Positions 24,353 to 34,320 of a DNA stretch of 64,000 nucleotides are shown here, one piece after another. Numbering within the stretch: position 1 is the first letter of the stretch; every line of letters begins with the position of its first letter. The position numbers and the translations under genes were made by a program. The notes beneath the pieces were generated by a model that did no database searches, was not told where the DNA came from, and was given only the letters and a program-made list of their open reading frames with translations. Source of the DNA: Polyporus tsugae (lineage: Eukaryota > Basidiomycota > Agaricomycetes > Polyporales > Polyporaceae); NCBI GenBank assembly GCA_024305745.1, contig JAHRBS010000013.1:3038001-3102000 (forward strand). Reading direction: 5' to 3'.

Positions 24353-24906
24353 ATGAAGTCCGTCTTCGCCTTCCTTGCGCTCCTCGCTTCAGTGTATGCG
24401 CAGGGCATCAAGATTGCTGCTCCCGCAGAGAACTCGCACGTAGTCGCCACGAAGAGCGTTCTCGTCGAGGTCGAGAGACCGGTGAGTTTACCACGCCTAC
24501 TGCATCCAATTTCCACTATGTACCATACTTACTGGCCTTCAGAACTCACAAACGCCGTCGGCCGATGTAGCAGTCATCATCGGGCTGCGGTCGTGCGCGC
24601 CCAGTGGCGACTGTGACGCCATCGCCGAGTCGGGGACGTTGGGGACGATCCTACACAAGGGAACGTACGACCCGATCTCGCGCACGGGCGGTGGCAGCAT
24701 GTACCAGAATTACACCGTCCTCGTCCCCGATGCTCTCGGGACAGGGTCGGCGCTCTTGTCTGTGGCGCACTTTTACGCCGGCGGAGTGAGTACCTCGGAC
24801 CTTCGGCCCCTTGGGAGGTGTGTCGCTGATGCAGTTTGCGCTCCAGGTCGCGAATTCGCCCGCGATAGACATGGCGCACGTCGTGGTGCAGGTTGACTCT
24901 GTTTGA
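24353..24906 (+). CDS. NIS1-like small secreted protein, copy 5
   Basis: Predicted secreted protein of 143 residues. Exons: 24353-24481, 24543-24785 and 24847-24906; both introns 61 nt, phase 0. The signal peptide MKSVFAFLALLASVYAQ is followed by AAPAENSHV and VEVERP at intron 1. Exon 2 has VAVIIGLRSC with the second Cys five residues later, YQNYTVLVPDALGTG and VAHFYAGG. Copy 1, the other plus-strand member, is the closest in pattern (VAVIIGL, five-residue Cys spacing), suggesting that the two plus-strand copies form one subgroup. The third exon (60 nt) ends in HVVVQVDSV. Confidence 0.78.
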
Positions 24907-25232
24907 TCTCGGACTGATCCTGAACGGACTTCTCCACTTCCTATCAATTTTTCGGACTTGGCACTGAATCGAGTAATCGTCTTGTATGACCCCCAGACTC
25001 GTAGCCCAACACGATGTTGTACGATTTGCATCTTGTTACACGTAATATTCAAGCAGTACAGTACATACTATTGCTAGTAAGCTATTGATGGCGAGTGGTG
25101 ACCCAATCCCGAACGAAAGCGAAGTGTCCGTGGGTCATAAACAAGGATTGGCTCCCTGCCATAAGGTAAATGATGCAGCATTCTACGGTCCGACGGCCGC
25201 TACGGAGTCCAGAGTCCAGAGCCTGTGTGCAG
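24907..25232. other. Convergent 3' spacer
   Basis: About 325 nt between the convergent 3' ends of copies 5 and 6. Nothing recognisable. Confidence 0.5.
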
Positions 25233-25862
25233 CTAGCTCGCAATAAAAACGGTCTCGTTCAGGACCTCGAGGCTCGGCCAGAACAGTTCCTGCAAAGAAT
25301 ACGAGGAAGCATCAGCCCGCGTCCGTATCAACTTCCTTCACCAACACCAACCGACAGGGCCGCGCCGCGAAGCAGTGCGGGATGACTAGGAACAAGGACT
25401 ACTCACCCCGACGAGTGTGAAATGGGCCACGGCAAGGACCGCGGGGCCAGGCTCGAAGCCGACGGGAACGGTGACCGTGAAGTTCTCGTACGCATTGGCT
25501 CCGTCGGGTGCCACGGGTGTGTATGGGCCGGCGTAAAGAATGTCGCCCATCATCCAGGCAGAGTCTATGTGGTCGCACGTTCCAGGGGGTGCGCGGTCGG
25601 CGCAAGAGAGAAGGCCGATGGCGACAGAGACGTCGCGGGAACCGGTGAGGGAGTCCTGCGTTCGCAACATGATAATGTGATGAGTAGTGTCCAACGTTGG
25701 TGACGTCGAGGAAATACTCACGGGTCTGTCGACGTCCACGACGAAGCTCTCGCCTGGTGCGAATGTGGACCGGGGCGGAGGGGCGTAAATGAAGGCGTTC
25801 TGTGCGGTGGAGAGCGCAGACAGCAAGAAGCACATAAGGAGGAGGATTGCGGCTCTTAGCAT
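25233..25862 (-). CDS. NIS1-like small secreted protein, copy 6
   Basis: Predicted secreted protein of 148 residues, the longest in the array. Exons: 25722-25862 (141 nt), 25407-25655 (249 nt) and 25233-25289 (57 nt); introns 66 and 117 nt, phase 0. The signal peptide AAILLLMCFLLSALSTAQ is four residues longer than in the 129-nt-exon copies. The mature part has YAPPPRSTFAPGESFVVDV, then DRP at intron 1, VSVAIGLLSC with a second Cys nine residues later, YENFTVTVPVGFEPGPAVL and VAHFTLVG. The third exon ends LNETVFIAS. Closest relative is copy 7 (same Cys spacing and IGLLSCA start). Confidence 0.78.
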
Positions 25863-26203
25863 GATTGAGATGTCACTGGGGGTGTTAGGATGTCCTTCCG
25901 GTCAACAGAGCCTGCACTTGCAGGTATATATACCTGCCGTTAACCATGTCTGGCGGCGACCTATGGCCGACCTGGACAGGGCGAAGTCGGACTAGAGCGA
26001 CGAATCACAGAAAGTGAAAAAGCTGTTCAGCCCGGGGCCATCTCGTACAGTCCTGGATTGAGATGTCGGGCCGAATAGGTGCGGGCAGTTGTAAATACGT
26101 TAAGGTTCATCCTCTGCGATTGAAGTACTAGTTCCTCGATAGTTTACTCGTAGAACTCCAAGTTAGTTCTTTCCTTAACAACACAGCCAACCGTCTTCCG
26201 CAT
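25863..26203. other. Promoter of copy 6 / 3' flank of copy 7
   Basis: About 340 nt, no coding frame. TATA element listed separately. Confidence 0.5.
25925..25932 (-). promoter_or_regulatory. TATA box of NIS1-like copy 6
   Basis: TATATATA within the palindrome CAGGTATATATACCTG, about 65 nt before the ATG at 25862. Confidence 0.55.
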
Positions 26204-26749
26204 CTACTGAATGAAGATGGTCTCGCTCGGGTCGTCGAGCAGAGGGAAGAATAGTGCCTAGTCAAACGCTCAAATGAGCTCGGTCCCACAAAAGATGTGC
26301 ACAAGTACGCACCCCGACGAGGACGAAGTGAGGGACTGACAAGAGTGCAGGTCCAGACGGGAAGTCGACCGGGATCATGACGGTATAGTTCTGCACGAGC
26401 GTCGTGCTTCCCGGCACCGCCTGAGGCGCATACGGCCCAGCAAAGAGCACGGTGCCCAGCTCCTGGGTGGGATCGATGCCGTCACAAGTGCCAGCAGGGG
26501 CTCTTCCCGCACAGGACAGGAGGCCGATCGCAACCGAGACGTCCTGCGAGTTGGTGAGGCTATTCTGCATTTCCGTCGTCAGTCTCGCCTTCTCGTAACG
26601 TGGGACGTGAAACGACGTGCGGGCTTGTTCACCTCGACAACCACCTGATCGCCGGGTGAGAACGTCGAGTTGGGGGGAGGTGCTCCGATCACCACGGTTT
26701 GGGCGCCAGCGAGGCCAGCGAGAAGCGCGGCAATAAAAGCTGACTTCAT
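26204..26749 (-). CDS. NIS1-like small secreted protein, copy 7 (GC-AG intron)
   Basis: Predicted secreted protein of 144 residues. Exons: 26621-26749, 26313-26564 and 26204-26257; introns 56 and 55 nt, phase 0. The signal peptide MKSAFIAALLAGLAGAQ precedes GAPPPNSTFSPGDQVVVEV and NKP at intron 1. The family Asp/Glu-Arg-Pro is Asn-Lys-Pro here. Intron 1 starts GCACGT where all sister genes have GT, so it is a GC-AG intron or a mutated donor. Exon 2 reads NSLTNSQDVSVAIGLLSC, with the second Cys nine residues on, then QNYTVMIPVDFPSGPALL and HFVLVG. The third exon ends ETIFIQ. Closest to copy 6. Confidence 0.75.
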
Positions 26750-27938
26750 CTTCCAGGGAATTGCGATGAGCTGAGGAGACAAGCTCTTGCTGAGATATGA
26801 CAAACAGGAGCGAGCTTTATATGCTCCTGTAAGAGCGACCGACTGCCGGAACGTGCGTAGAGCATGACCGCGGTAGCTAGCACGCCACATCGGAAGCCCC
26901 GAGAGGAGCAACATGAAACCAAAGCCAATGTCCCCTCTGTATGCAACCGCGGTAGTGGCTTCAGGTAAATGGGGCATTGCCTCGATTCGTCCTAGAAAGA
27001 GAGATTGGAGGAGAGTCCGGGCCGTCCGCAGTCGAACGGTCCTGCAGCTGTGAAACGGTACATATGATCAGCAGGCAGAAATAGCAGACGCACAACAGCA
27101 ATGGGAGGAAGGAAACGAAACTGTACGCTGAATGTTGAATTAGGAGGGGACGAGACGCGCTTATTCGTGCGCTCCGAGCCTCCGGCAAGGGAAGGGTGGA
27201 TGAATAATGTATAGGACAACTCGTGTTGTCGCCTTGGGGTAAATAAAGATTATACTGACTCACATTCACATCCCTGTCTCTCGTCCCATGCCAGTGTTTC
27301 GCAGGCGGCGGTCCTACGTTACTCTGGGAAGCGTGGTGACCTATAGAGAGTTGTTGTTTTCAGGGCATATCGAGATACCAACACTAACGATGAACATACT
27401 TGTCTTCTCACTTCACAGCGCCATACCCGGCCTGAGACGTCCGGTCATGAGCATTGACAGAGACGCACTCGGATATTTCCAATGGTGGAATATATTTCAA
27501 ACTTGAACGGTACAGCTCGAGACCGATGGTGTTGAAAGCACGATAAGACATTTGTCATTGAGGTGGTCTAAACCGACCTAGTACGGCGTCGAACACTAGC
27601 AGAGGGTGCGGCTTCAAGGAGTTCCGCGGGTTTCATGGGATCCAAGTGTACATAGTGTGTAGTCGGAGGATGAAGCGAGCACGAATTTGAGGCTGGCGCC
27701 TCGGAGCCTAGTACAGCCACACTCGGCAACTGCCGGGCGCCAGGTTACGTCGCCTCGCTGAACCTCGAGTACTTGCATCAGTCTTGCATCACAACCAATG
27801 CCAGTGATTCATCTAGACCAACCCTTCAAACGCTCGAACACAACAAGACGGCGCTACAAAGGAACACGGAGCTTTTGAGATTGCGTACACAAAGTAAGCC
27901 CGACCTACCTTTGCAGTGCATTGAGCTAGACAGCATCG
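26750..27938. other. Spacer between copies 7 and 8
   Basis: About 1.2 kb holding the copy 7 promoter. No convincing gene on either strand. Confidence 0.45.
26815..26821 (-). promoter_or_regulatory. TATA box of NIS1-like copy 7
   Basis: TATAAAG on the minus strand, about 70 nt before the ATG at 26749. Confidence 0.5.
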
Positions 27939-28457
27939 TCAAACTTTCACGGCGCCGGCGGAGACAGTGGTGTGGAAGGGGTCTCCCTTCTAAGTGCTAG
28001 CCATAGTGAGTACAGTACCCCCATTCGCATTCGCTATCGTGTGCTCACGATATTGAACGCGAAGTGCACAATAAGGATGACCTCTGGCCCGGTAGGGAAG
28101 CCCTCGGGGATCCGAGTACTGTATTCGTGAAGCTCTGGAGGAGGTCTGCCCCTGGAATGCAAATACCTTCGAATAAAGGTACTTATCGTCGAACCACAGC
28201 GCTCCGATGTTGCTGGTGGTGATGACGCCTTCGCAAGCCGTCGGGGCTGCCGTCACTCCGCAGCTCAGGAACCCAACCGCGACAGCGACCGTCGAGCTAG
28301 GGAGCGAGAGCTGGCGGAAGAAGCGATTTGGTGAAATATCGTAACGCCTACAAACCTAGATGGTCGATGGAACGCTTACCGTGCGATCTACAACGGTCAT
28401 GAAGGGTTCCCCGCGCTGCAGAGTGGTGAATTGCGGGGGCGCCGCGGTGATCACCTT
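27939..28457 (-). pseudogene. NIS1-like copy 8, degenerate
   Basis: Recognisable remains of all three exons. The mature part of exon 1 (28380-28457) reads KVITAAPPQFTTLQRGEPF and ends VDRT before a GTAAGC donor. Exon 2 (28049-28310) begins LSLPSSTVAVAVGFLSC and ends with IPEGFPTGPEVILIVHF. Exon 3 is 27939-27989. Two defects: exon 2 is 262 nt, not a multiple of three as in every sister gene, so its two halves are in different frames. Also, a TAG stands in frame directly before the mature region with no usable signal-peptide start joined to it. A 31-nt micro-intron could repair the frame, but that is below a normal intron size. Most likely a pseudogene. Confidence 0.7.
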
Positions 28458-29224
28458 CTAGGCGACGTGATGAGAGTGGAAGGGGCGATGATGGGGTTGA
28501 ACATTGCGATGAGAGGAGAAGTGGAACGAAGTAGGGAGGGAGGGAAGACATTTCAATGGTAAGTAATCGTAGAGGTGCCCTAGAGATGAGTACCTCCGTT
28601 GTTCTCCTCGTTCGACGTGTTCTCCCTCTTATTATGTTCCTAATCCAGGGCGACGACGGCCACTTCTTGTACTCAGCATTCGTGGGTTGAGTGACGAGTA
28701 GTATTGCGCCCACAGGTCCCCGATGTCCGTATATGCAACAACTTCTCTACCAGTTAAAACATGCTTGGTATGCGCCTCTGTTCAGGACTGGACGGATATA
28801 ATCATCCTGATGATGGGCTTGGCTGACGTCTTTGGATCTCAAACGGCAGGAAAAAGACGTTGTGTCCCAACTAAACCTATGTCCGATGATCGGAATAATG
28901 GCCGTTCACATGAACTGTACCGTCAGGATTCCTAGAAGCCCGGGCTAGTAGAGACCCTTTCAGGCGTCTCCATCCATGTGCTAGGGAAGCCTCTCGCTCC
29001 ACCGGTGCTTGTTTGTAACACCGCTCATGCTGATTTTCATTCCAGACCCGGTCTGCGCTTTCGCTCATGAAGGTCATGGAGGCTCTCTTCCTTCACCGAG
29101 GTCTGTCCGTACCCAGCTTAGCGATGCGTCATTCCTTCACACACAGTGTAATAGTGAGTTCCGCCATAACACATTTATATTGACTACATGAACAATCCAT
29201 TCGTCTCATCCTAGATGTCGCCAA
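28458..29224. other. Spacer between copies 8 and 9
   Basis: About 770 nt, including the upstream region of the degenerate copy 8. It shows no clean TATA box or signal-peptide exon. Confidence 0.45.
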
Positions 29225-29787
29225 TTACAGCGCTATGTTGACCGTCTGGCTGACGACCTCAAGGAAGGGTTGCGTCCCCTGCAGTTTCAATTGCCGTCAG
29301 TAAGTCGGCGTCCCGGACGCTTCCATCAGGCGTATATGCATACGCACCTGGATTAACGAGAAGTGTGCTACAGACAGCAGCGCCGGTCCGATCAGGAAGA
29401 GAACCGGGACCTGCACCGTGAAGTTCTGCGCGACGTCCAAGCTCCCGCCGCCGACAGACGTAGGAGCGTAGGGTCCGAAGAACAGCGAGGTGCCAATGTC
29501 CTCGGTCGCGTTGACTCCCGAGCATGATCCAACGCAGGACAGTAATCCTATGGCGACGGAGACCTCCTGGGAGCTCGTGAGGGACGCCTGCGAGCAGGAT
29601 TTGGGTGTCAGCGTTTACTCGAGCCCAGGAAGAAGGAAGGCGGTGGTGAACGTACGGGTCTCTCGACGTCGACGACGAACGAGTCGCCGAGCGACAGCGT
29701 CGTGCTCGCAGCTGGGGCAGCGATCACTACGCTTTGTGCCGCTGCAGAGGCCACAAGTGAAGCAAGGGCGAAAATGGCGGTGCGCAT
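29225..29787 (-). CDS. NIS1-like small secreted protein, copy 9
   Basis: Predicted secreted protein of 141 residues. Exons: 29656-29787 (132 nt), 29348-29587 (240 nt) and 29225-29278 (54 nt); introns 68 and 69 nt, phase 0. The signal peptide MRTAIFALASLVASAAAQ precedes AAPAASTTLSLGDSFVVDV and ERP at intron 1. Exon 2 has VSVAIGLLSC with the second Cys three residues on, AQNFTVQVPVLFLIGPALL and VAHFSLIQ. The Gly that ends exon 2 in the other intact copies is Gln here. The third exon ends QTVNIAL. It lies at the right edge of the array. Confidence 0.78.
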
Positions 29788-31407
29788 GCTGGGATGAGGA
29801 AGTACGAAGGGGGTTGTAGGAAAGAGGTATGTCTCCTGGGTCCTGAGCACTACCGGTCTGACCCCTTTATATATTCTAACATATTGCCCGGCGGTAGGAG
29901 TTGGAGGACCGTGTGTCGGCACCTGGCGCGGCCATACATTCGCAATCTTGTCAGCAGGGCAAAGTGGACCCTGAAGGTGAGTAGGAGCGTCACCCCGTGC
30001 AGCTGGACACGGCGCGCGTATCAGGCTACTTGCCCCAACTAATCCTTGAAAGGTGAGCGTTGCACGCACTCTGATCTCCTCCAGGTGCGAAATTCGACCG
30101 TATTGAATTGGCGAACGCGAGAACGCAAAGTTGAAATGGAGAAGTGGAGACCCTTGGTACTATCACCTCTATTCAAGCTGGGTGTCGCTTCCGTCGGAGA
30201 CAAGTGTGTGTCGATCACTTCCGGTGAGTACCCGACGATGTCTTGTTCCAATTTCTGATGCTCATATCCACGGCCGAGGCTGGCAGACAAACCGTCAGGC
30301 CGTCCCGCGAGGAAAGTGCGAACCACCAGCCAACCGCGGATGGCATCAAAAGATCGCCTAAAACGCGTCATTACTCCCGGCTTCCAAGAGCTCTACGTCC
30401 ATGACGTCACTAAGCCCGATTGTCGACAGGCACGTTCGCGTGCTCAAGGCATTTCGATGTGGATTTGCAGACAGTGGTCAGTTGGGACCTCACGGTGCGA
30501 TGGCTGTGCGCAGCCGAGATTGCCACAAACCTCGCGAATTTGAAGTCGCGAGCGATGCTTGGTGAGAGATCGGGCAGCCTCCCTGCAGTCTATGCCGCGA
30601 GAAGCGATGTAGACTCTAGGTGAGTCTTATCGTGCTGGAGCGAACTGGTCCGCAGAGAAGAAATCAGTGCAACTCCTTCGACTCGCACTTGAACGGTTTC
30701 GCGTCCGAAGGCTACGGTGCTATCACTGGCACCGGCTGCTGGGCTTCGGAGCGTCGCGGGTCACTGCCGGACTGGAATAATGTTTTTAGAAGCTCGACGT
30801 GGGGACTATACGCAGGTTAACTGCACCAACAGACTACAGTCCATATACAATCATCAGTACGAGTCGCAACGCTGACTCGAAAGGAGGCCCACTGCGTCAT
30901 AGTCTCAACTAGGGGCTGCACGTCGAAAGGCGTTACATGAACTACCATCCCAATTCCCTGCAAAGTTAAAGTTCCAAGATAGAAGTATCTTTGATATGTC
31001 CAAAATACGTACTGTACACGAACAGATTATACCCGTATTCTATTCTATGCCGCGCATTGCGCAGGGGTTGCAGGGCGCGGTATTCAGTATGCTGTGTCGA
31101 AGCGAAGGATGCTGTAAGATGCTGTGCTAGAGTCATCGCCCTGGGGCGATCGACCTTTCACAGGAGTTCATTCCTTCCGCAATGTTCAGAATCGTACAAA
31201 TTGACAAACTCCTCTGTGGCGACGCCCCCCCCCCACTACACCGCACCGTCCCCGCGTCGCAAAATTAAGTTCACGCACGCGTCTACGCTCGACCCTACCG
31301 TAGGTGAGCAAGACTGGTGCTCAGTTGAGAATGGGCCACCGCTGACTCGCTCCCCTTCAGATACTCACTAGCACTCGGAACTGATCCTGAATTCAACAAA
31401 AAGTACC
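29788..31407. other. Right flank of the array
   Basis: About 1.6 kb. Short open frames occur (one of 67 codons at 30420-30623 looks somewhat protein-like) but none has a domain or splice-supported extension. No gene called. Confidence 0.35.
29866..29873 (-). promoter_or_regulatory. TATA box of NIS1-like copy 9
   Basis: TATATAAA on the minus strand, about 80 nt before the ATG at 29787. Confidence 0.55.
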
Positions 31408-32157
31408 ATGATTACCAGCATTAACGACGACAAGCTGCCGCCCTTCCCGCGCGATTCCAAGGCGCCCCTCGACACGCCCCCCGCGTACTCTGAAAGGCCC
31501 GCACCCGCACCTCGGGAAGCGTACCCTTCACCCGCGCCTAGTACCCCCTCGTTCGCGTCGTCCTCGTCCCCGTCCTCGACGCAGGGGGCGCCACAACAGT
31601 TCACACACGCGCCCCGTGCGCCACACGCATCTCCTACGCCTCTCACCCCTCCCTCGCCTCCGCCACGACCCGCCGACGCGTCCCCGTACCAGCCTGAGGG
31701 CTCGACGAAGGGCAAGAGCGGAAGCGCGGGGGGCAAGTTCGCGAAGGCGGTGGGGCAGGGCGTGTTCGCGCTCGTCGCGATGCCCGTCGTCGCGACCGCG
31801 GCGGCGCTCTACGGCTCGGGGAAGCTCGTCGAGGGCATCGGTAAGGGGCTGAGCGCGGGCCCCGAGGCGGTATTGAGGGCGTACAAGAAGATGGACGGGA
31901 AGATTAAGGGGGAGGCGCCTGTGACTGTGGAGGATCCCTTGAAGTTGCAGGGACAGCAGTGGCACGAGCATGAGCACGAGCACGAGTACCAGTACCAGCA
32001 GGGAGAGACGGTCCAGGCGGAGGTGGTACCGCCGACCGCGGAGGAGAGCCTGGGGCTGATGAAAAGGAGTCTGCAGATGCCGATGAGGGGGAGCTTGATG
32101 GAGGATCCCTCTATCGGGATGGACGGGGGGTCGGGGTCGATGAGGGCGAAGAAGTGA
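31408..32157 (+). CDS. Pro/Ser-rich protein with Gly/Ala hydrophobic segment
   Basis: Single-exon frame of 249 codons, not assigned to a family. The first 100 residues are Pro/Ser/Ala-rich and include PPAYSERP, which resembles a PPxY-type WW-domain ligand. Residues about 105-150 (GGKFAKAVGQGVFALVAMPV, then ATAAALYGSGKLVEGIGKG) form a conserved-looking amphipathic or membrane-associating stretch. A His/Glu repeat (HEHEHEHEYQYQQ) and a basic C-terminus follow. I infer a membrane-associated or scaffold protein. The abrupt change from disordered to hydrophobic sequence without stop codons supports a real gene. Confidence 0.6.
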   Translation: MITSINDDKLPPFPRDSKAPLDTPPAYSERPAPAPREAYPSPAPSTPSFASSSSPSSTQGAPQQFTHAPRAPHASPTPLTPPSPPPRPADASPYQPEGSTKGKSGSAGGKFAKAVGQGVFALVAMPVVATAAALYGSGKLVEGIGKGLSAGPEAVLRAYKKMDGKIKGEAPVTVEDPLKLQGQQWHEHEHEHEYQYQQGETVQAEVVPPTAEESLGLMKRSLQMPMRGSLMEDPSIGMDGGSGSMRAKK

Positions 32158-34320
32158 GGGTGGTGGATCGCGGTTTGTGTGCGCGAGTGAGTTCATTTTA
32201 GTTTTGCGTTGTTCCGCGGGACGCTTGTCCGTGGTATCGCCTGGATCCTAGATGCATCGATGTGCGAGGGGGTGTACGATTCGTTACTACGATAGCGCTG
32301 ACAGAGAAGCCCACAACGTGTGCATAAGTATCCTATTGTTTTCTGATACTATACGGATTCAAGATTGTACAACAGACCAATGATAAACTTCCATCCTCCT
32401 GCTTCCACGTACAGCCGATTGAAGGGCTGGCTCGACGGCAAAGAAGACGGAAGACGCACCAATAGTGCCGGAGATGTTCGAATCTCATGGCGCAGAAACG
32501 CCGCTGTGGCGACTACTTAATTTCCGTCGCGTACCCTGCGACAGCATGGCGAACATGAAGCGGTCGCGTAGCGACAGCCGGCAACAGTTCTTCGAGCCGG
32601 AGACATTGAGCACTTCCGCTGCACCCGCATGCATGCTGCGCTCCTGCCTCCGCTCTACTGCCAAAAGGTTCGCTGACCTTGAACCCATTCTAAGAAGGGA
32701 GCTGCGGGGATGGAAGCATCAAATACGTACCTATACGTACTAGCACGTTGCCTGCCTTGAGGCGACTTCGTCGTCCACAATTGGCTTTTGGACCGCATAT
32801 ATATGCACCGAACATGATACATCGACAAAATCGACGCAAGACAAGTGCAAGGTAGTGGCGTTCTCGAGTGGCAGACTCGCTAAATAGACCTGTGACCTTG
32901 CTACGATTCAGTACGTAATCTGCTCAAACACAATGAAAGCCAAGAAGTGGCGAAGCGTACCGTGGCGCGCGGGGCTATCCACCGAGATTGAGCGGATGTC
33001 AGCGATCAAAAATTAGGCCGCTGCCACCGGAAGTTAGGCCACAGCGGGCCCTGCGACCTTCAAACGCCTGAATGGCCATCCCAGGCGTCCCATCCCATCC
33101 CCTGCGGAAGATTTGCTATAGCTCGGAGCAGCACAGCGGAAGTAAGGAACCTCCTGTAAAAAGCGTTTGGTCAGCTTAGGCCTGAGTACTGTGCTCCTGG
33201 GACCTGGATGTCCGCCGCATTCAAATGGTACCGCTGTTTCAGGCTTTGGCCGCTTCAGCCACCAGCGTGGACGTGATTTGTCCTGCCAGCATTGTCGAGA
33301 CCTGTGCATGCAATGAACGTCACCGGCATCGAGTGTGGTGTCACCAGATAATCAAGAGCCCCACACGAAACCTGGGGCATGAGGTAGGTACGAGACGGTG
33401 GGGCGCGGTGGCGCCACAGGGAGCGGAAGCGGAGGGATCGGGGCGAAGAGGGACAAGCCTGAGGCAGGCGGGTGCGGTGCACAGATATATTGTGCAATCG
33501 GATTCGCGGGCTGTCAAGTCTGTCAGAAAGGGAGTCTACTGTCTGGCCAGATTGTGGTGGCGGGACAGGGAAAGGCCAGTGCGAGAGCAACGCGTTGAGC
33601 CCATTGGACGTCAATTTGGATGTCAGTGGTTGGGTGTCCAGACCGTGTTAGAGGTCCCAAGGCCGCGGTGGAAGGTCGGAGAGAGACGGCGGACGGCTGG
33701 GCCAGTGGAGGTTGGTCAGGTGGATCTGCCGAGAAGGGACTGGAAGAGAACGCGGAGGATGCGTGCCCGCAGCGTGGAGGCGGGGAAGTGACCGTGGAGG
33801 ATGCGTGTAACTGGGGCGAGGAGCGGGCGAGAATGTTGCTCGTTGCACGCTGTGAGCAGTGAGGGGAGGGCGGGGGTGCGGGTGGTTCAGTATCGAGGGC
33901 GGGAGGGGCGGTGCGGAACGCCGGAGAGCATATGACCAGGGACTCGCGGTGTACTTAGATCAGATATGTACAACAACCACTCGCAACCCGCTTTCGTCCT
34001 TTGGCTTTCACCTCCATCACCCCCGACGTCGACTGCGAAATGGTTGCCGCGATGACAGTCCTCGGGCGTCGAGCTCGTATATTCCCGCCGCCCAGTAGTT
34101 CTGGTGAGTGCACACACAAGGCGTGTTGTTGGGCTCCTATCTGCCCGGGGCGCGGCAGGATGGCCGATAGCCCGGGCGATTAGCACTCGGGAAAAAGAGG
34201 AGGGCTATCCGCTCCGTGCGAGATGACGTTCTTCTGGACGCGCTCCCTCCTCCCTCCCTCACTCCTCCGCCCCGCTCGTATATTCTTCTGCTATTATCTC
34301 CTTTCCTTCCTTCGACCGTC
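32158..34320. other. Gene-poor stretch, about 2.2 kb
   Basis: A frame of 188 codons on the plus strand (33225-33791) and shorter minus-strand frames show no family features and seem incidental. The last few hundred bases are the promoter of the membrane protein at 34321. Confidence 0.4.

Noticed and set aside
12904..29873. Whether the array could be a transposon family or secondary-metabolite cluster
   Set aside because: No transposase, reverse transcriptase, terminal repeats or biosynthetic enzyme genes lie among the copies; the repeated unit is a secreted-protein gene with introns.
33225..33791. 188-codon plus-strand frame
   Set aside because: Arg/Gly-rich chance frame in purine-rich DNA; no motif.
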